Shown here in pieces: positions 1 to 11,495 of a DNA stretch of 64,000 bases. The translations under genes were made by a program, and so were the position numbers. The stretch is from Corydoras sp. C115 (Eukaryota; Chordata; Actinopteri; Siluriformes; Callichthyidae): NCBI GenBank assembly GCA_019802505.1, contig JAFMOC010000007.1, positions 5,576,501 to 5,640,500 on the forward strand, given 5' to 3'. The notes beneath the pieces are model-generated. The model had not been told where the DNA came from, did no database searches, and saw nothing but the letters and a program-made list of their open reading frames with translations. How positions within the stretch are numbered: position 1 is the stretch's first letter; every line of letters starts with the position of its first letter.

Positions 1-62
1 TCTGATATATTGAAGAAAAAACTTTAAATGATTTTGTAAATCCTTAGTAGTATTGTGTTGTA

Positions 63-67
<5 letters not shown>

Positions 68-149
<82 letters not shown>
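68..149. repeat. (TA)n microsatellite
   Basis: About 41 uninterrupted TA units. Open frames over it are artefacts of the repeat. Confidence 0.97.
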
Positions 150-153
<4 letters not shown>

Positions 154-223
154 TGTATGTTTTCAATTTAATAGCTATTACACAGTACACACAAAGCTTT
201 ACACTGAAAGACCATATACTCAC

Positions 224-642
224 TGTCACGTGCGCAGAGCGTAAACAATGTTCAATGCAAAGTCCAATGTTCAATGCAAAATAATATTTAATAAACAAAA
301 AGCAACTTCCAAAATAAATAAAGCGGAACAAAAAACAAAACACAAACACAAAAAGGAGGCGAGCTGGCCAGACGCCAGTAGAAACGACAGCGTAACCCAC
401 GATGATGACGATCGCCGATGCCGTCGAGATGGAGAACAAACTACACTGCAGAGCGCTTAGTCCTGTAACGGGAATCACACAAGGAGAGTCAGGCAACAAG
501 AACCAACGCAACGAACAAGCACAACAGACGGACTGAAATAGGAAGGAGGAAGTAGGAGGTGACCAAAAACAGGAAATGTGACCTGGAGCGAGATCAAGTC
601 TGCACAAGACGCAGAAGAGATGCTAGAGGGAGCAGTTGTGGC
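224..642 (-). repeat. 3' LTR of the Gypsy element
   Basis: Aligns with 4700-5157 through shared stretches such as TGTCACGTGCGCAGAGCG and AAATAAATAAAGCGGAAC. It lacks two short segments present in the other LTR. Its outer edge at 224 begins TG; its inner edge is degraded. Confidence 0.85.
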
Positions 643-696
643 TGTACCCCCCCTCTCAGGAAAGTGAGGCAAGGGAGTGTAGGAAAGAGACTTACC

Positions 697-1705
697 TCAA
701 CGACGCGGCCGAACATGGCCACGGGGGGCAGGCTTCTCGGGATGACTAGCATGAAAGTCATCAATGAGTTTGGGATCCAATATGTCCGCGCTAGCTACCC
801 AACTTCGTTCCTCGGGACCAAACCCCTCCCAATCAACCAAGTACTGAATAGTGGAACCACGTTGACGAGAATCCAACAGAGTGGACACCGTGAATACATC
901 CGGAAATGATGCGGGCTGGGTGACTGTACCTTCTTGCAGAGCCGAATCCAGAGGACCAGAAACAAAAGGTTTTAGGAGGGATGTGTGGAAGACTGGATGA
1001 ACATGATACTGAGGACGTAGTTCCAATCGATATGATACCGGGTTAATCTGATGCAGTACCTTAAAAGGACCAAGAAATCTGGGCAAAAGCTTGCGAGAAC
1101 CTGAACGGCAACGAAAATCGCGGGAGTTGAGCCAAACTAAGTCCACTGGAGAATAAACCAGGGCCTGACTACGACATCAATCCGCAAAGGTCTTATTGTG
1201 ACGCAAGACTTGGTCGATACGTTGATGGACCTCGGACCATATCCTCTCACTACGCTTGAACCATGCATCAACAATGGGTGAAATGGAGGGTTCTGGATCC
1301 CACAATGCAAAAGGTGGTTGGAATCCCAACACACACTGAAACGGGGTCAGCCCAGTAGCGGAATGACGGAGGAAATTCTGCGCGATCTCTGACCAAGGAA
1401 GAAACGAGCCCAATCCGAAGCGTTGTTCCAAGCAAAGATACGAAGGAACTTCCCCAGCTCTTAATTAGCTCTCTTGCACAATCCATTACTTTCAGGGTGA
1501 TAGCCGGAAGTAAGACTGACCGTGGTACCCAATTTTTCAGAAAAGGCCCTCCAGACCGCGGAACTGAGGGCCCCTGTCTGATAGGATATTCTCTGGTATG
1601 CTGAAGATAGGGAAACGATGGGTAAACAGAAGCTATGCAGTCTGAAGAGCTGAAGGAAGTTCCGCCAAGTGCCGCACGAGAAAAATGATCAATGAGGGTA
1701 ACCAC
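697..1705 (-). pseudogene. Gypsy integrase C-terminal part with chromodomain (broken)
   Basis: In the element's sense, integrase core-like pieces (1705 down to 1177) are split over three frames. They are followed by the conserved C-terminal motif with LLPRFLGPFKV (about 1146-1000) and VHPVFHTSLLKPF. The end (about 860-700) is a chromodomain with YLVDWEGFGPEERSWV and ILDPKLIDDFH. Chromodomains on chromovirus integrases bind histone marks and steer insertion. Frameshifts in the core make this non-functional. Confidence 0.87.
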
Positions 1706-1806
1706 TGTGGTGAACCCCTCGAAGCGGGCAAATCCGTAACGAAATCAATGGCCACGTGGGACCAAGGACGCGAAGGCACCGGCAAGGGATTGAGCTTACC
1801 AGCGTG

Positions 1807-2862
1807 TTACACCTTTGGAATCTTACAAGCCGCACAAATGGAACAGCAGGAAACCACCTGCTGAACGTCAGAGTTTAAAGACTCCCACCAGTATTTACGT
1901 CGGAGAATTTGAATAGTCTGGTCTACCCCAGAATGTCCTGTACACAACAGATAATGAGCCCAGGTGATTAAGCGAGTACGGAAAGGTAAGGGTACGAACA
2001 GTAACCCAGACGGCCAGTGGTGAGGAGCTGGACAACCCTGTAAGGCCCTCTCGGTCTCGTGATCAAAATACCAATGTATGGAATTCAGGAAACATCTCGC
2101 GGGAAGAATGGACGCTTCCTCCATAGACCCGCGACCAATACCCGGATGCAGTCGGGAAAGGGCATCTGCTTGGAGGTTATGATGACCTGGTCGATAAGAT
2201 ATGGTGAAATGGAAATTGTTAAAAAACAGTGACCAGCGAGACTGACAGGCATTAAGGCGTTTGGCCCACTTAAGATATTCCAGATTCTTGTGATCAGTTA
2301 TAACTACAAAGGGGTGGTTGGATCCCATTAACCAATGCCGCCACTCCTCCAACGCAATTTTAATAGCCAACAACTCCCTGTCCCCAATGCTATAGTTGCA
2401 TTCAGTAGGAGACAACTTCCTGGACAGAAAAGCCACTGGATGACGACGGGAAGATGACTCCGGTCCCTGAGAGAGGACAGCCCCCACCCCGTCAGAAGAA
2501 GCATCCACCTCCATTAAAAACCGAGAATCAGGATCTGGGTGAGCTAAAACAGGAACCGACACAAAACAGGCTTTGAGATCAGCGAACGCCTGCTCTGCTG
2601 TCTGGTTCCAGTGAAGGTGCTTTGGTTTCCCCCGTAAAAGATTGGTGAGAGGTAAGGCCAAGGAACTGAAACCACGAATAAATTTACGGTAGAAGTTAGC
2701 AAATCCCAGAAAACATTGTAATTCCTTGACAGTACTAGGTGCTGGCCAATCCACCACAGCCTGGACCTTACTCGGGTCCATCTGTAAACCCTTGGCAGAA
2801 ACAATGTAGCTCAAAAATGATATTTGTTGTTGGTGAAACTCACACTTATCAGCACGTACCAT
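1807..2862 (-). pseudogene. Gypsy RT thumb, RNase H and integrase zinc-finger segment
   Basis: The longest intact piece of the pol gene (351 codons). It begins in the RT region after the palm, then RNase H with acidic residues in MEVDASSDGVGAVLS, GDRELLAIKIALEEW and VVITDHKNLEYLKW, and QADALSR near the end. It closes with an integrase zinc-binding HSGVDQT and a C-x2-C pair in CCSICAACK. It is separated from the YLDD part by a frameshift near 2811-2862. Confidence 0.9.
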
Positions 2863-3041
2863 AAGCTGGTTTTGAAGCAGACGCCGAAGGACGGTGGTAA
2901 CGTGATGATGCGTGGTAAGATCGGGTGAAAAATCAGAATGTCATCAAGGTAGACCAGGATGAACTTCTCTAAAAAGTCCCGCAAGACTTCATTAATAAAT
3001 GCCTGGAAAATACCTGGAGCATTGGTAAGACCAAAAGGCAT
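2811..3041 (-). pseudogene. Gypsy reverse transcriptase palm (YLDD)
   Basis: Contains MPFGLTNAP followed by FILVYLDDILIF, the RT catalytic motif with both aspartates intact. A frame break separates it from the RT start at 3145-3666 and from the RNase H segment. Confidence 0.88.
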
Positions 3042-3144
3042 AACCAGGTACTCAAATTATAAGCATTTTGAAGGTCCAATTTATAAAAAACAGTGGCTCC
3101 CTTTAACCTAGCCTGATTAAGCACCCGATAGTTAATACAGGGCC

Positions 3145-3934
3145 TCAACGAAGAATCCTTCTTGGGTACGAATAAAAATCCGGGGATTTGGAATGCCGAA
3201 TAATGCCCTGTTGAAGCGATTCCTTGATATATTCACACATAGCCCTACTCTCAGCTTGAGTTAAGGGGTATGGACTTACACAAGTTAGTTTGGCTCCCTC
3301 AATAAGATCAATGGTACAATCTGACACATGGTGAAAAGGAAGCATGGAAAATGTGGAGGAACCAAATACCTGTGCCAGTTCCAAGTAGTCAGATGGGACT
3401 CCACTAGGAAGCTCCGGAAGGATTAGGTCCTTAGGGCGTGGCCTGGGCAGAGGTGGGTGCAGACAATGAGCGAAACAATATGGAGACCAATTGGTAATAT
3501 CCCGAGAAGCCCAAGAGATGGCCGGATCGTGCCGCTGAAGCCAAGGTAACCCTAAAATGAGAGCGGAACTAACCCGGATGGAATGCGCAAGTTTAGTTTT
3601 AGGAATACCCCACTTATCAGCAAGAATCCAAAAAAGAAGAAGAATCCAAAAAAGTCCCTTCAGCACCAGAGTCCAGTAATGCAGTGGTAGAAATACATTT
3701 TCCTAAGAATGTTAAGTCAGGCAGTAAAAATTGTTGTTGCAAATGAAATGTGCTCACCACCACAGAATCCTGAGAAGAGGTAATGGCCCTAAGTCTAGTG
3801 GCCGAACCACGAACCTTAGTGGAAGGACAAGTGGGACATTGGTCCAACAAATGATCATTTCCACCACAATATAAACACAATCGTCCACGGATGCGACGAC
3901 TCCACTCACTAGCACAAAGCGAAATAGACTCCAC
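3145..3934 (-). pseudogene. Gypsy nucleocapsid zinc knuckle, protease and RT start
   Basis: The frame at 3617-3934 has the zinc knuckle CLYCGGNDHLLDQC (C-x2-C-x4-H-x4-C) and then a protease active-site motif ALLDSGAEGTF. The frame at 3145-3666 continues the protease, then SDCTIDLIEGA and the RT start LTQAESRAMCEYI. Two shifts interrupt the run. Confidence 0.87.
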
Positions 3935-4692
3935 TTACATAGGAGTCTCCAAATCCGCCGTAGAAGCGGTAGCTGTGGCCGTGGTGCACGGAAACGAGGA
4001 CTGTCCCTTCTTAGATTGCCAGAATTGATCCAACCGAATAGTTGTAGTGATGAGTTCAGAGAGAGACATGCCCTCGTCCTTAAAAAGTAGCTCCGCTTAT
4101 TTATAAGGTCTGGCTTATTCCAGCCGCTATGAGCCGGAAGCGTCAGGACCTTCAGCGCATTGTCGGCGACGGATCGGGTTCCTTGTTTAAGTTCAAACAG
4201 GAGATCTCCAACCGCACATCCCTTACGCGGGTGAAAAAATGTGCTGCGTTCCATAAACAGCGCGAAGTTGTTGTTCCACAGAGACGATCCCCAGTTACCA
4301 GCCCAGCCCCGTAAACGAGAGATGACGAAGGCGATCTTCTGTTCATCCATAGCCGGGGGACGATTGGCGAAGTAAAGAAAGCATTGTAGAAGGAACAGCT
4401 CACATACCTCTGGATCTCCATCATAATGCTTCGGTTCCGCTACAGGAACTACAGGAAGAGGCGAGGAAGATGTACCGGCTGCTGCAGCCGCGGCAGTGTT
4501 GGCAGAACTCCCGGCGTCCAGTCGAGCGGCGTTTTGAAAAAATCCCTGTTCCAGTCGGGTTTGCCCATCCATAAGCGCACTCATAGCGTGAGTAAGCTCG
4601 CTAATCTCCTGCCGAAGCTCCCCCAACAAACGTCCCTGCTCGCGTAGCGCGAGGGATGGGTCCGTGGGAATAACCGGATCCATATATGGCAT
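3754..4692 (-). pseudogene. Gypsy Gag (matrix/capsid), partly open
   Basis: Starts MPYMDPVIPTDPS at 4692 and includes ELRQEISELTHAMSALMDGQ, then capsid-like EQKIAFVISRLRGWAGNW. The C-terminal half is frameshifted relative to the zinc knuckle. The start codon lies only eight bases inside the 5' LTR, leaving no room for a separate primer-binding site. Confidence 0.85.
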
Positions 4693-4699
4693 TGGTTAC

Positions 4700-5157
4700 T
4701 GTCACGTGCGCAGAGCGTGCGTAGTAAAAAAAACGAATGAAGTCCAATGTTCAATGCAAAATAATATTCATTAAACTAAAAGCGACCTCCAAAATAAATA
4801 AAGCGGAACAAAAAACAAAACACAAAAAGGAATCGAGCTGGCCAGACGCCAGTAGAAACGACAGCGAAACCCGCGATGATGACGATTGCCGACACCGTCG
4901 AGATGGAGAGCAAACGATTGCAGAGCGCTTAGTCTTGAAACGGGAATCACACAAGGAGATTCAGGCAACAAGAACCAACGCGACGAACAAGCACAACAGA
5001 CGGACTGAAATAGGAAGGAGGAAGTAGGAGGTGACCAAAAACAGCAAACCGGAATCAGAATTCCGGTGACCTGGAGCGAGATCAAGTCTGCACATGACCG
5101 CCCACAGAACCACCACCAGGTGACGCAGAAGAGACACTTGAGGGAGCAGTTGTGACA
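4700..5157 (-). repeat. 5' LTR of the Gypsy element
   Basis: 458 bp; ends form the inverted pair TGTCAC...GTGACA. More complete than the left LTR. Confidence 0.85.
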
Positions 5158-5245
5158 CACTGTAAGCAATGAGTTTTATTTATTGCAGAACATCAATATA
5201 TAGCACCAGAAGACATTGGGGACATAGACAATTTATAATCACCCA

Positions 5246-5620
5246 GTACTTGTACTTTCATTCATTCATTCATTATCTCCCGCTTTATCCTCTATTAGGG
5301 TCGCGGTGGGGTTCCCCATGCCCATCCAGGGGAGAACGTCTCGGGCGCTGGGCAGATACACCCAGGACAGGACGCCAATCCATCACTGGGTACACACTCA
5401 CACACTCAAACACACTCTATATGGGGCAATTTAGAGAACTCAATTAACTTGATCCATGTTTTTGGACTGTGGGAGGAAACCGGAGAACCCGGAGGAAACC
5501 CACGCGGACACGGGGAGAACATGGGAACTCCACCCAGATGGGGATTCGAACCAGGAATCCCTAGCGCTGAGAGGCGAACGTGCTAACCACTAAGCCACCG
5601 TGCCGCCTGTACTTGTACTT
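5246..5620 (-). mobile_element. tRNA-derived SINE copy 1, with 12 bp target-site duplication
   Basis: Body 5258-5607, minus orientation. The direct repeat GTACTTGTACTT occurs at 5246-5257 and 5609-5620. In sense the element starts GGCGGCACGGTGGCTTAGTGG, with an RNA polymerase III box A (TGGCTTAGTGG) and box B (GGTTCGAATCC), a shared body, and a short tandem tail of ATGA or ATGG units. Box A plus box B, the tail and the duplication identify a LINE-mobilised SINE. It is the commonest repeat in this window. Confidence 0.9.
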
Positions 5621-5635
5621 ATTATTATTATTATT

Positions 5636-5817
5636 AGGAAAGGGTTATGAATGTAGTCAGGAAGAACATGCAGGTAATGATCTACTGTTGAAACCCCAAT
5701 AGAAAGAACTGTAATAATAATAATAATAATAATTATTATTATTATTATTATTACAGTTCTTTCTACAGCAGATCATTACCTGCATGTTCTTCCTGACTAC
5801 ATTCATAACCCTTTCCT
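5636..5817. repeat. Large hairpin inside a LINE fragment
   Basis: 5636-5688 is the reverse complement of 5765-5817 with one mismatch, and 5701-5714 pairs with 5751-5764. The centre is an (AAT)n/(ATT)n palindrome. The only large asymmetry is the 12-base bulge 5689-5700. The outer arm encodes part of a LINE C terminus, so a LINE end has been duplicated in inverted orientation. Confidence 0.9.
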
Positions 5818-5960
5818 TTGGCCTTCCTCTATTCTTTCTGCCTTGCTGTTTCATCCTCAGGATACTTTTGAGACTTTTCGCCAAATCTTTGTACCTGTGC
5901 CATCTCTTCAATTAACTCTTTCCTTATCTGGTCCATCCTTATCACTCCCGATGAGAATTG
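5670..5960 (-). pseudogene. LINE ORF2 C-terminal fragment
   Basis: Minus-strand frames read IRMDQIRKE..AQVQRFGEK and then NRGRPKERVMNVVRKNM. These match the C-terminal tail common in fish LINE reverse transcriptases (RMDRIRNEY, AQVxRFGDK, then a GRPKxRxMDVVxEDM motif). A stretch between the two is missing. The same LINE family appears at about 21590-21890 and 61940-62460. Confidence 0.6.
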
Positions 5961-6660
5961 TAACATATTTTGGTCTGCGACTTCCAAAAAGGTGGGATAA
6001 TGTATGAAATGTAAATAAAAACAGAATGCAATTATTTGCAAATCTTATAAACCCATTTTATTCCCAATAGAACATACATTCCAGACCTTCAAAGTGAGAC
6101 ATTTTACAATTTTCATTTTATTATTATTATTTTTAAACTCATCTCAAAGTTGGGGCAGCACGGTGGCTTAGTGGTTAGCATGTTCGCCTCTCAGCGCTAG
6201 GGATTCCCGGTTCAAATCCCCATCTGGGTGGAGTTTCCATGTTCTCCCCGTGTCCACGTGGGTTTCCTCCAGGTTCTCCAGTTTCCTCCCACAGTCCAAA
6301 AACATGGATCAAGTCAATCGAGTTCTCCAAATTGCCCCATATAGAGTGTGTATGTGTGCCTGTCTGTGTGAGTGAGTGTGTGCCCAGCGATAGATTGCCG
6401 CCCTGTCCTGGGTGTATCTGCCCGAAATGTTCTACCCTGGATGGGCAAGGGGAACCCCCCCGTGACCCCAATATAAGATAAAGTGGAAGATAATGGATGG
6501 ATGGATCTCAAAGTTGGGACAGGGCATTTTTTTTTCTGATGCAGTATATTTTGCTGCTTTAGTCCTGGGCCTTCGTCAGATTTTTTTTTGGATTGTTTTA
6601 TGCTTCATATGTTTTCTATTGGTGAAATGTCTGGACTTCAGGCAGGTCAGTTCAGACAAT
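5960..6660. mobile_element. Old interspersed DNA repeat split by SINE copy 2
   Basis: Left part (5960-6154) and right part (6505-6660) are halves of one repeat: the SINE insertion duplicated ATCTCAAAGTTGGG and the sequence continues on the other side. The wording (short GGGACAG motifs, ATGCAAATA-like text) recalls a widespread teleost DNA transposon relic, from memory only. No coding potential. Confidence 0.4.
6141..6518 (+). mobile_element. tRNA-derived SINE copy 2, with 14 bp target-site duplication
   Basis: Body 6155-6504, plus orientation, full length from GCAGCACGG to an ATGG tail. ATCTCAAAGTTGGG is repeated at 6141-6154 and 6505-6518. Box A is intact; box B has one change (GGTTCAAATCC). 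Confidence 0.93.
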
Positions 6661-8152
6661 TTTTGTCCCTAACTTCAAATCAACCTTACATCATTTATGT
6701 AAGATTATGCGCATATTGCTTTCAAATTCTAGCTCCACTCTCAACTTAACAACCTACTTGATGTACTCTTCTTTAAAAATAACTACCACATTTCTGCACC
6801 AATATAGCACATGGTGAAGTCCTGTTTAAACCAAATTATTATAGGTTATTGGAATTGCATAATTATGTTTTCTAAGATTGTATTTGGACTATCTTTATTT
6901 TTCAGAATTATTATATTTTATGTTTAGAATTTTTCATTTTTTCCTTTAGAAGTTTCAGTGAAATGAGAAGATCAAATGCTGCCTAAGGTGTTCTTATAGT
7001 GCCCTAACATTAAGTCTGTTTGCTCGTGCATGAAATTAACTTTAATTAAATTATTTCTAAGTTCTATTATGTAAATTGGTTAGGATTTAAATAAACCAAC
7101 CAATTGAGTGATTGTATAGAAAAGAAGAAGAAAAAATATAAGAAGATGACGATGACAAAGAAGTAAAGTCTAAGCTGTTTTTTTACAAATGTAATTAAAG
7201 GGTGGAGACTGAAAGAGTAAGGGTTACAGGCAAAAGAAAGTAAATAAAGAGAAAAGTTCTATTTTAGTCCTCTATGCCTGCAGCAGATTCTGTAAGATGA
7301 CCTAATGTGATTTTGGCCAATAAATGAACCCAGGATGAGTGATGAAGTGTATAAGGTGAGAACACAAACATGCTTCGGCTCATGAAGGCCAGATAGTGAC
7401 AGGGAATGTGACGGACATTTTTACCTTCCTCTTTGTGCTTTTTGAAACACAAAGTCTCAATAAGACTTTCACAGCCTTACGCCTATGATAACAAAATTTG
7501 CTCACGTCAGAAAGATATTTCATTTGCAAATGCAATTCACTAAAGCACACAGATGTACCCTTCTTTAGTCCATTGGAACAGCTAGTCCATAATTTTACGA
7601 AGCAATCTATTTGTTGTCTGTTGGCTTGTGTTGTTTTGTTGTGTACTGCTAGAGGTCCCATTGGAAATTCTATAAGCTTGGAAATAAGATTGTTCATTTA
7701 CCATTTTTCCAGCACTGAGCACCAATATGCAAACTTCCTCATTCCAATAAGCATTTCTAGCAGGTGGTGTACCATTTTAGCATTTCCCTAATGATGCCTT
7801 GTGTTAGAAACTAACCAATGTAATTCATATGCCAGTATCGGTGGGTTCCTGCTGCTGTTGTCCTTGTAGAGTTTGATTTTATAGCCCTGCAGTGGGTCAG
7901 TGCAGACATTTTTTCATCCACTGAATACAAGCTTTCTTCTTGCTTTACTTAATTTTTCTCTACTGAGTTTTATTTACAAGATTTAATTTTAAGATTTAAA
8001 AATTTTTCATATGGGCATTTAGCTTAAAATAATTTCTGTTTAAAATCCCATTTCCTTATCTTGCAAAACATATACAGTACTAGTTCATGTTTAAACATTT
8101 TCTTTCATTTTCTCTCTTTGTCATGCTTCTACTTTCTTTTTCCTAAATGCAG

Positions 8153-8234
8153 TGAGCCAAGGAGGATTGACTGCAGACATTTGTCCAGATCCAGGCGTTC
8201 CAGAGAATGGGAAACGAATTGGCTCTAGCTTCCA
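8153..8234 (+). CDS. csmd1: csmd1 exon: linker and first part of sushi (CCP) domain 2
   Basis: First coding exon in the window. CSMD1 is a very large type I membrane protein with alternating CUB and sushi domains, known as a complement inhibitor expressed mainly in brain and epithelia. The acceptor is AG at 8151-8152 after a T-rich tract. The exon starts with two bases finishing a codon (intron phase 1), reads SQGGLTAD, then the sushi start CPDPGVPENGKRIG. It ends at 8234 before GTGGGT, leaving two bases of a codon (phase 2). A donor at 8239 was rejected because it breaks the frame with the next exon. The short linker before the first sushi cysteine fits the region between CUB 2 and sushi 2. 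Domain numbers and the CSMD1 assignment rest on remembered family order; CSMD2 or CSMD3 is less likely. Confidence 0.88.
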
Positions 8235-8682
8235 GTGGGTACTTCACTTTTTCTACTGCACTTATCCTAGCTGATGGAAACTGTATGATGCTATTATAAT
8301 TAGGGCCTGCTGTTTAAGATTATGCAGTATACTTCTCCATTGTCAGCATTAAGTATATAAAAGTCTAAGCAATTCAATAGGTCTTAAGCACCTTTGGGAG
8401 AATATGTCTTATTTGGAAATCTAAGATTCATGTCACTGTTCCTCAAGTTACACCAAAGAATAGAATCATAGTTTCAATCAAGGATAGCATTTATTATCTT
8501 AATCGTAATATAGATGGAATATTCTTATGCTTTAGTTGGTTGAGGTCTAGGCTCAGTGTGCTAATGTTGATTACCTAAATGTTAATTAATGTGATGCAAA
8601 TTGTCTTTAAACCTCTTTCCCTTGATTTAATCACAATAATGCACAACCTCAATTGCCTTTTATAAAATGGATACAAACACAC

Positions 8683-9170
8683 TGTCACACTCGCCTACCT
8701 CGATCAAAAGCAGCTGCGCAAATGAAGCGCAGAGCCGCCGCGCCTTAACGCGCTGAAGGGAGCCAGGCACACAGGTAGCAGAATAACAGATCTTTATTAA
8801 AGGTGTAGGGGCACCAAAAAACATAGAGGTACAACAACAACAAGTGAACAAAAAACCAAACGACGTGCACTGAGGAAGGGGAACACAGGAGATCAATCGA
8901 CGCATCCGACTGGACTGGATTCACCCCATTGACGTCACACTCCTCCACAGTAACAGACGCGGCCCCTGGTGCTCGGGCTGGGCAGCGTGCGGCCCCCGGT
9001 GGACGGGCTCGGCGGTGTGCGGCCCCTTGTGGACGGGCTCGGCGGCGTGCGGCCCCTTGTGGATGGACTCGGAGGCGTGCGGCCCCTTGTGAACGCCCTC
9101 AGCGGACGCGTCTGCTGGCTGGACCACAACGTGACGCAGGAGGTCATTCCTACCTGTGGCCATCAAACTC
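8683..9170 (-). mobile_element. Truncated tandem-array LTR element (family A)
   Basis: 8683-8955 matches, in reverse orientation, the LTRs at 30905-31259: a shared stretch around CGCTGAAGGGAGCCAGGCAC, then an inverted promoter/poly(A) part. From 8956 a GC-rich array follows with four to five copies of a 30 bp unit (CGGCCCCTTGTGGACGGGCT plus ten bases) up to about 9105. The other end and second LTR are missing. Confidence 0.75.
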
Positions 9171-9499
9171 TATAACTCCTCTTTCAATGTGTAATAACAA
9201 AACTTATATGTGCAATACAAAATTATGATTTATATGTGCAATTCTATAGAAGTTGCCTTACTTTATTGGATTCACAAGTGCAATATAATTCAATATAGTG
9301 TATATAAAACTTTTCCACTGCCACCTCACTTATTATTTTGTATTATTAAATGCTAGTAAAACTTTTTTTTTTTTTCTATATTGCATTTTATTTGGTGATC
9401 ATTATTAGTACTTTTAATTCTTTTTTTTTGTATTTTATAACACTGGAAATGGCACATCTGTGACTACTGCAATTTCCTCCCGAGGAGTAATAAAGTATT

Positions 9500-9560
9500 C
9501 TGATTTCTAAGATCAGAATCAGAATACTTTATTAATCCCCAGGGGAAAATTGCATCCGTT
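9500..9560. repeat. Retroposon-tail-like motif with short inverted repeat
   Basis: GGAGTAATAAAGTATTCTGATT at 9484-9505 is followed by its rough inverse, AATCAGAATACTTTATTAATCC. Such text is common at 3' tails of fish LINEs, by recollection. Two tails may lie back to back. Confidence 0.4.
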
Positions 9561-9699
9561 AAATGTTGCAGTTTTACAAGTGAAATTTAACAACACATTG
9601 TTAGAATAAATTTGTGACTTTAAGTAGTGATGATTAAAATGACATGACACAGATATGAACACTAACAAAATAGTAATATAGTGGTATGTTGAGCTGTAA

Positions 9700-10270
9700 T
9701 TTAGCCCATGCAAACGTACAATAAATAATGATTTACTAAAAGATAATGAAGACTGCAGTTCAAAAAAGTTTCACAGCTACAAAAGGCCGAAACCAAAGAA
9801 TGGTGATCAACAGAGAATGCGAACTCAGGAGCTGGACGATCAAACAGAAAAGCTGTCTGCTGGTTCCTGGGAACTGGGTCAAGGCTCGTGGATGACATAG
9901 CGTAGTTAGGTAGCAAAGATGTGGAATAGGTCACCACCTGCTGCGTGAGATCTACATAAAGAAAAGTCAACCTCTGCCAGTGGAGCAAGATCAATCAGGA
10001 TGCCGTCAAATGGTTGTGCGTCCGAAGGAGTGGGGAGCATGTGAGTAGTCCGGGGCACCTGTGAGCGAGAGCGGACCAGGACTGAGAAAACATGAATGTT
10101 GTGAGATGACAACTGGGGAATTCACAAAGATCCTTTGCGAGGAAGCAGAGAAACCAGAAGCCTGAAATAGGAAAGGAAGTAAGTGGTGCATGTCGAAACA
10201 CCTGACATAATAAGCAGGAGAAATAGAGAGTGATAGGTGATGAGATGTGAGAGCCGTAGGGTCTCTGACA
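9700..10270 (-). repeat. Probable 3' LTR of the second Gypsy remnant
   Basis: Its right edge is set by TGTCAGAG (complement of 10263-10270) directly after a purine-rich tract. An AATAAA-type signal lies near 9720 on the sense strand. The left edge is not defined and I found no matching second LTR. Confidence 0.5.
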
Positions 10271-11495
10271 TTAACCCTCCCGGACGGAGGTCCTAAGACC
10301 GGGTCGTGGACTGATTGAGGACCTGATTGGGTTGCCTTGGCGATGAGGGCGTCCTCTGGAACGTGGGGTTGGACTCTCAGGGAAATTTCAGTGGTATCAA
10401 CCCCTTGTCCAGGATGCCCTCCTGAAAGACCCAGCTGCGCTCTTCTGGTCCGAACCCCTCCCACTCCACTAAAAATTGAAGCCTACAATTGCGTCTGCTG
10501 GAGTTGAGTAGGGAGGATACCGTGTACGTATTCGGCTCCATCTCACTGGATGGCCCAGAGTTGACTTACCTCCATGTGGTTTTGAGTGGACCTGAAACGA
10601 AGGGCTTTAGATGAGCCACATGAAATGGCGGATGGATGCCCATGTGCCGGGGGAGTCTTAGGCAGACCGAAATCTCATTAATGCGTGCTGCTATAGGAAA
10701 GGGGCCTTTTGGTAATAGCTTGCAGGTCCATTTATGACACCAAATATCCCTGGTGCTAAGCCATACCATGTCACCCACTTGGTATTGGAATGTTTCACCC
10801 CACGACTGATCGGCCTAGCATTTGGCACGTTGAAGAACTGTCTCTATACATTGGTGGACCTGTTCCCACACCCCCCTCGTTGTGGCGGAACCATACGTCA
10901 ATGCCGGGGGGTGAAACCCCTGTATGCATAGGTACAGCATTGATTAAGAGGTGGGACCAAGGTCTAATGGGAACCAGGAGCGGGAGACCCGGCCCAGTTC
11001 GGGATCGGCCTCAGCTGGACCGTACAGGTGAGACAAGTTGTCTGCCCGACCGTTCTCCCTCCCAGGATAAAAACGAGATTCGACATCAAAGTTATTAAAG
11101 AATAAGGACCAGCGGGCCTGACAGACGTTCAAACGACTAGCCCCTTTTTAGTTTAATCACGAGAAGCTCCCGATCCACATTCCTGTAATTACATTCGGCT
11201 GCCTTAAATTTTCGGGAAAAATAGGCAATAAGTTGAAGCCCTGGGCCATCTGCCTACCCCGATACACGAGGCGTCCACCTCCACCACAAATTGCCTACTG
11301 TGGTCCAAATGAAAAAGAACGTAACCGAGGTGAAGCAGTTTTTAAGCTGCTGGAAAGCACACTCGGCCTCGGGCTTCCAGCAGAGAGCCTTGGGTTTGCC
11401 TTTAAGCAGCGATGTGAGCGGTAACGCGAGCTGACTAGAACCCCGGATAAACCGATGGTAGAAATTAGTGAACCATAAAAACCGCTGTAACTCCT

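Larger units (their letters stand above)
224..5157 (-). mobile_element. Ty3/Gypsy chromovirus-type LTR retrotransposon, decayed
   Basis: A nearly full-length element lying opposite to csmd1. Related terminal repeats at 224-642 and 4700-5157 start TGTCAC; the second ends GTGACA. In the element's sense the order is 5' LTR (right), gag, protease, reverse transcriptase, RNase H, integrase with chromodomain, then a G-rich polypurine tract (complement of 643-660) and the 3' LTR (left). The order Gag-PR-RT-RH-IN plus a C-terminal chromodomain is that of vertebrate chromoviruses such as the sushi-ichi group. Frames are broken by several shifts and the LTRs differ by indels, so the copy is old and inactive. 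No perfect target-site duplication is visible (flanks CTCAC and CACTG). Confidence 0.93.
1..8152 (+). other. csmd1: csmd1 intron before sushi 2 (5' end outside window)
   Basis: No coding exon of csmd1 is visible here. The intron carries a (TA)n tract, the Gypsy element at 224-5157, a SINE, a LINE fragment with a hairpin, an old DNA repeat interrupted by another SINE, and from about 6660 to 8150 AT-rich sequence in which I recognise nothing. Confidence 0.7.

Noticed and set aside
6170..6240. Possible tRNA genes from box A and box B matches
   Set aside because: These are SINE heads: repeated many times, followed by the same body and tail, and no cloverleaf or anticodon stem is kept.
8235..8244. 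Alternative donor GTACTT at 8239 for the first exon
   Set aside because: It would give the wrong phase for the exon at 13459 and disrupt the sushi domain.
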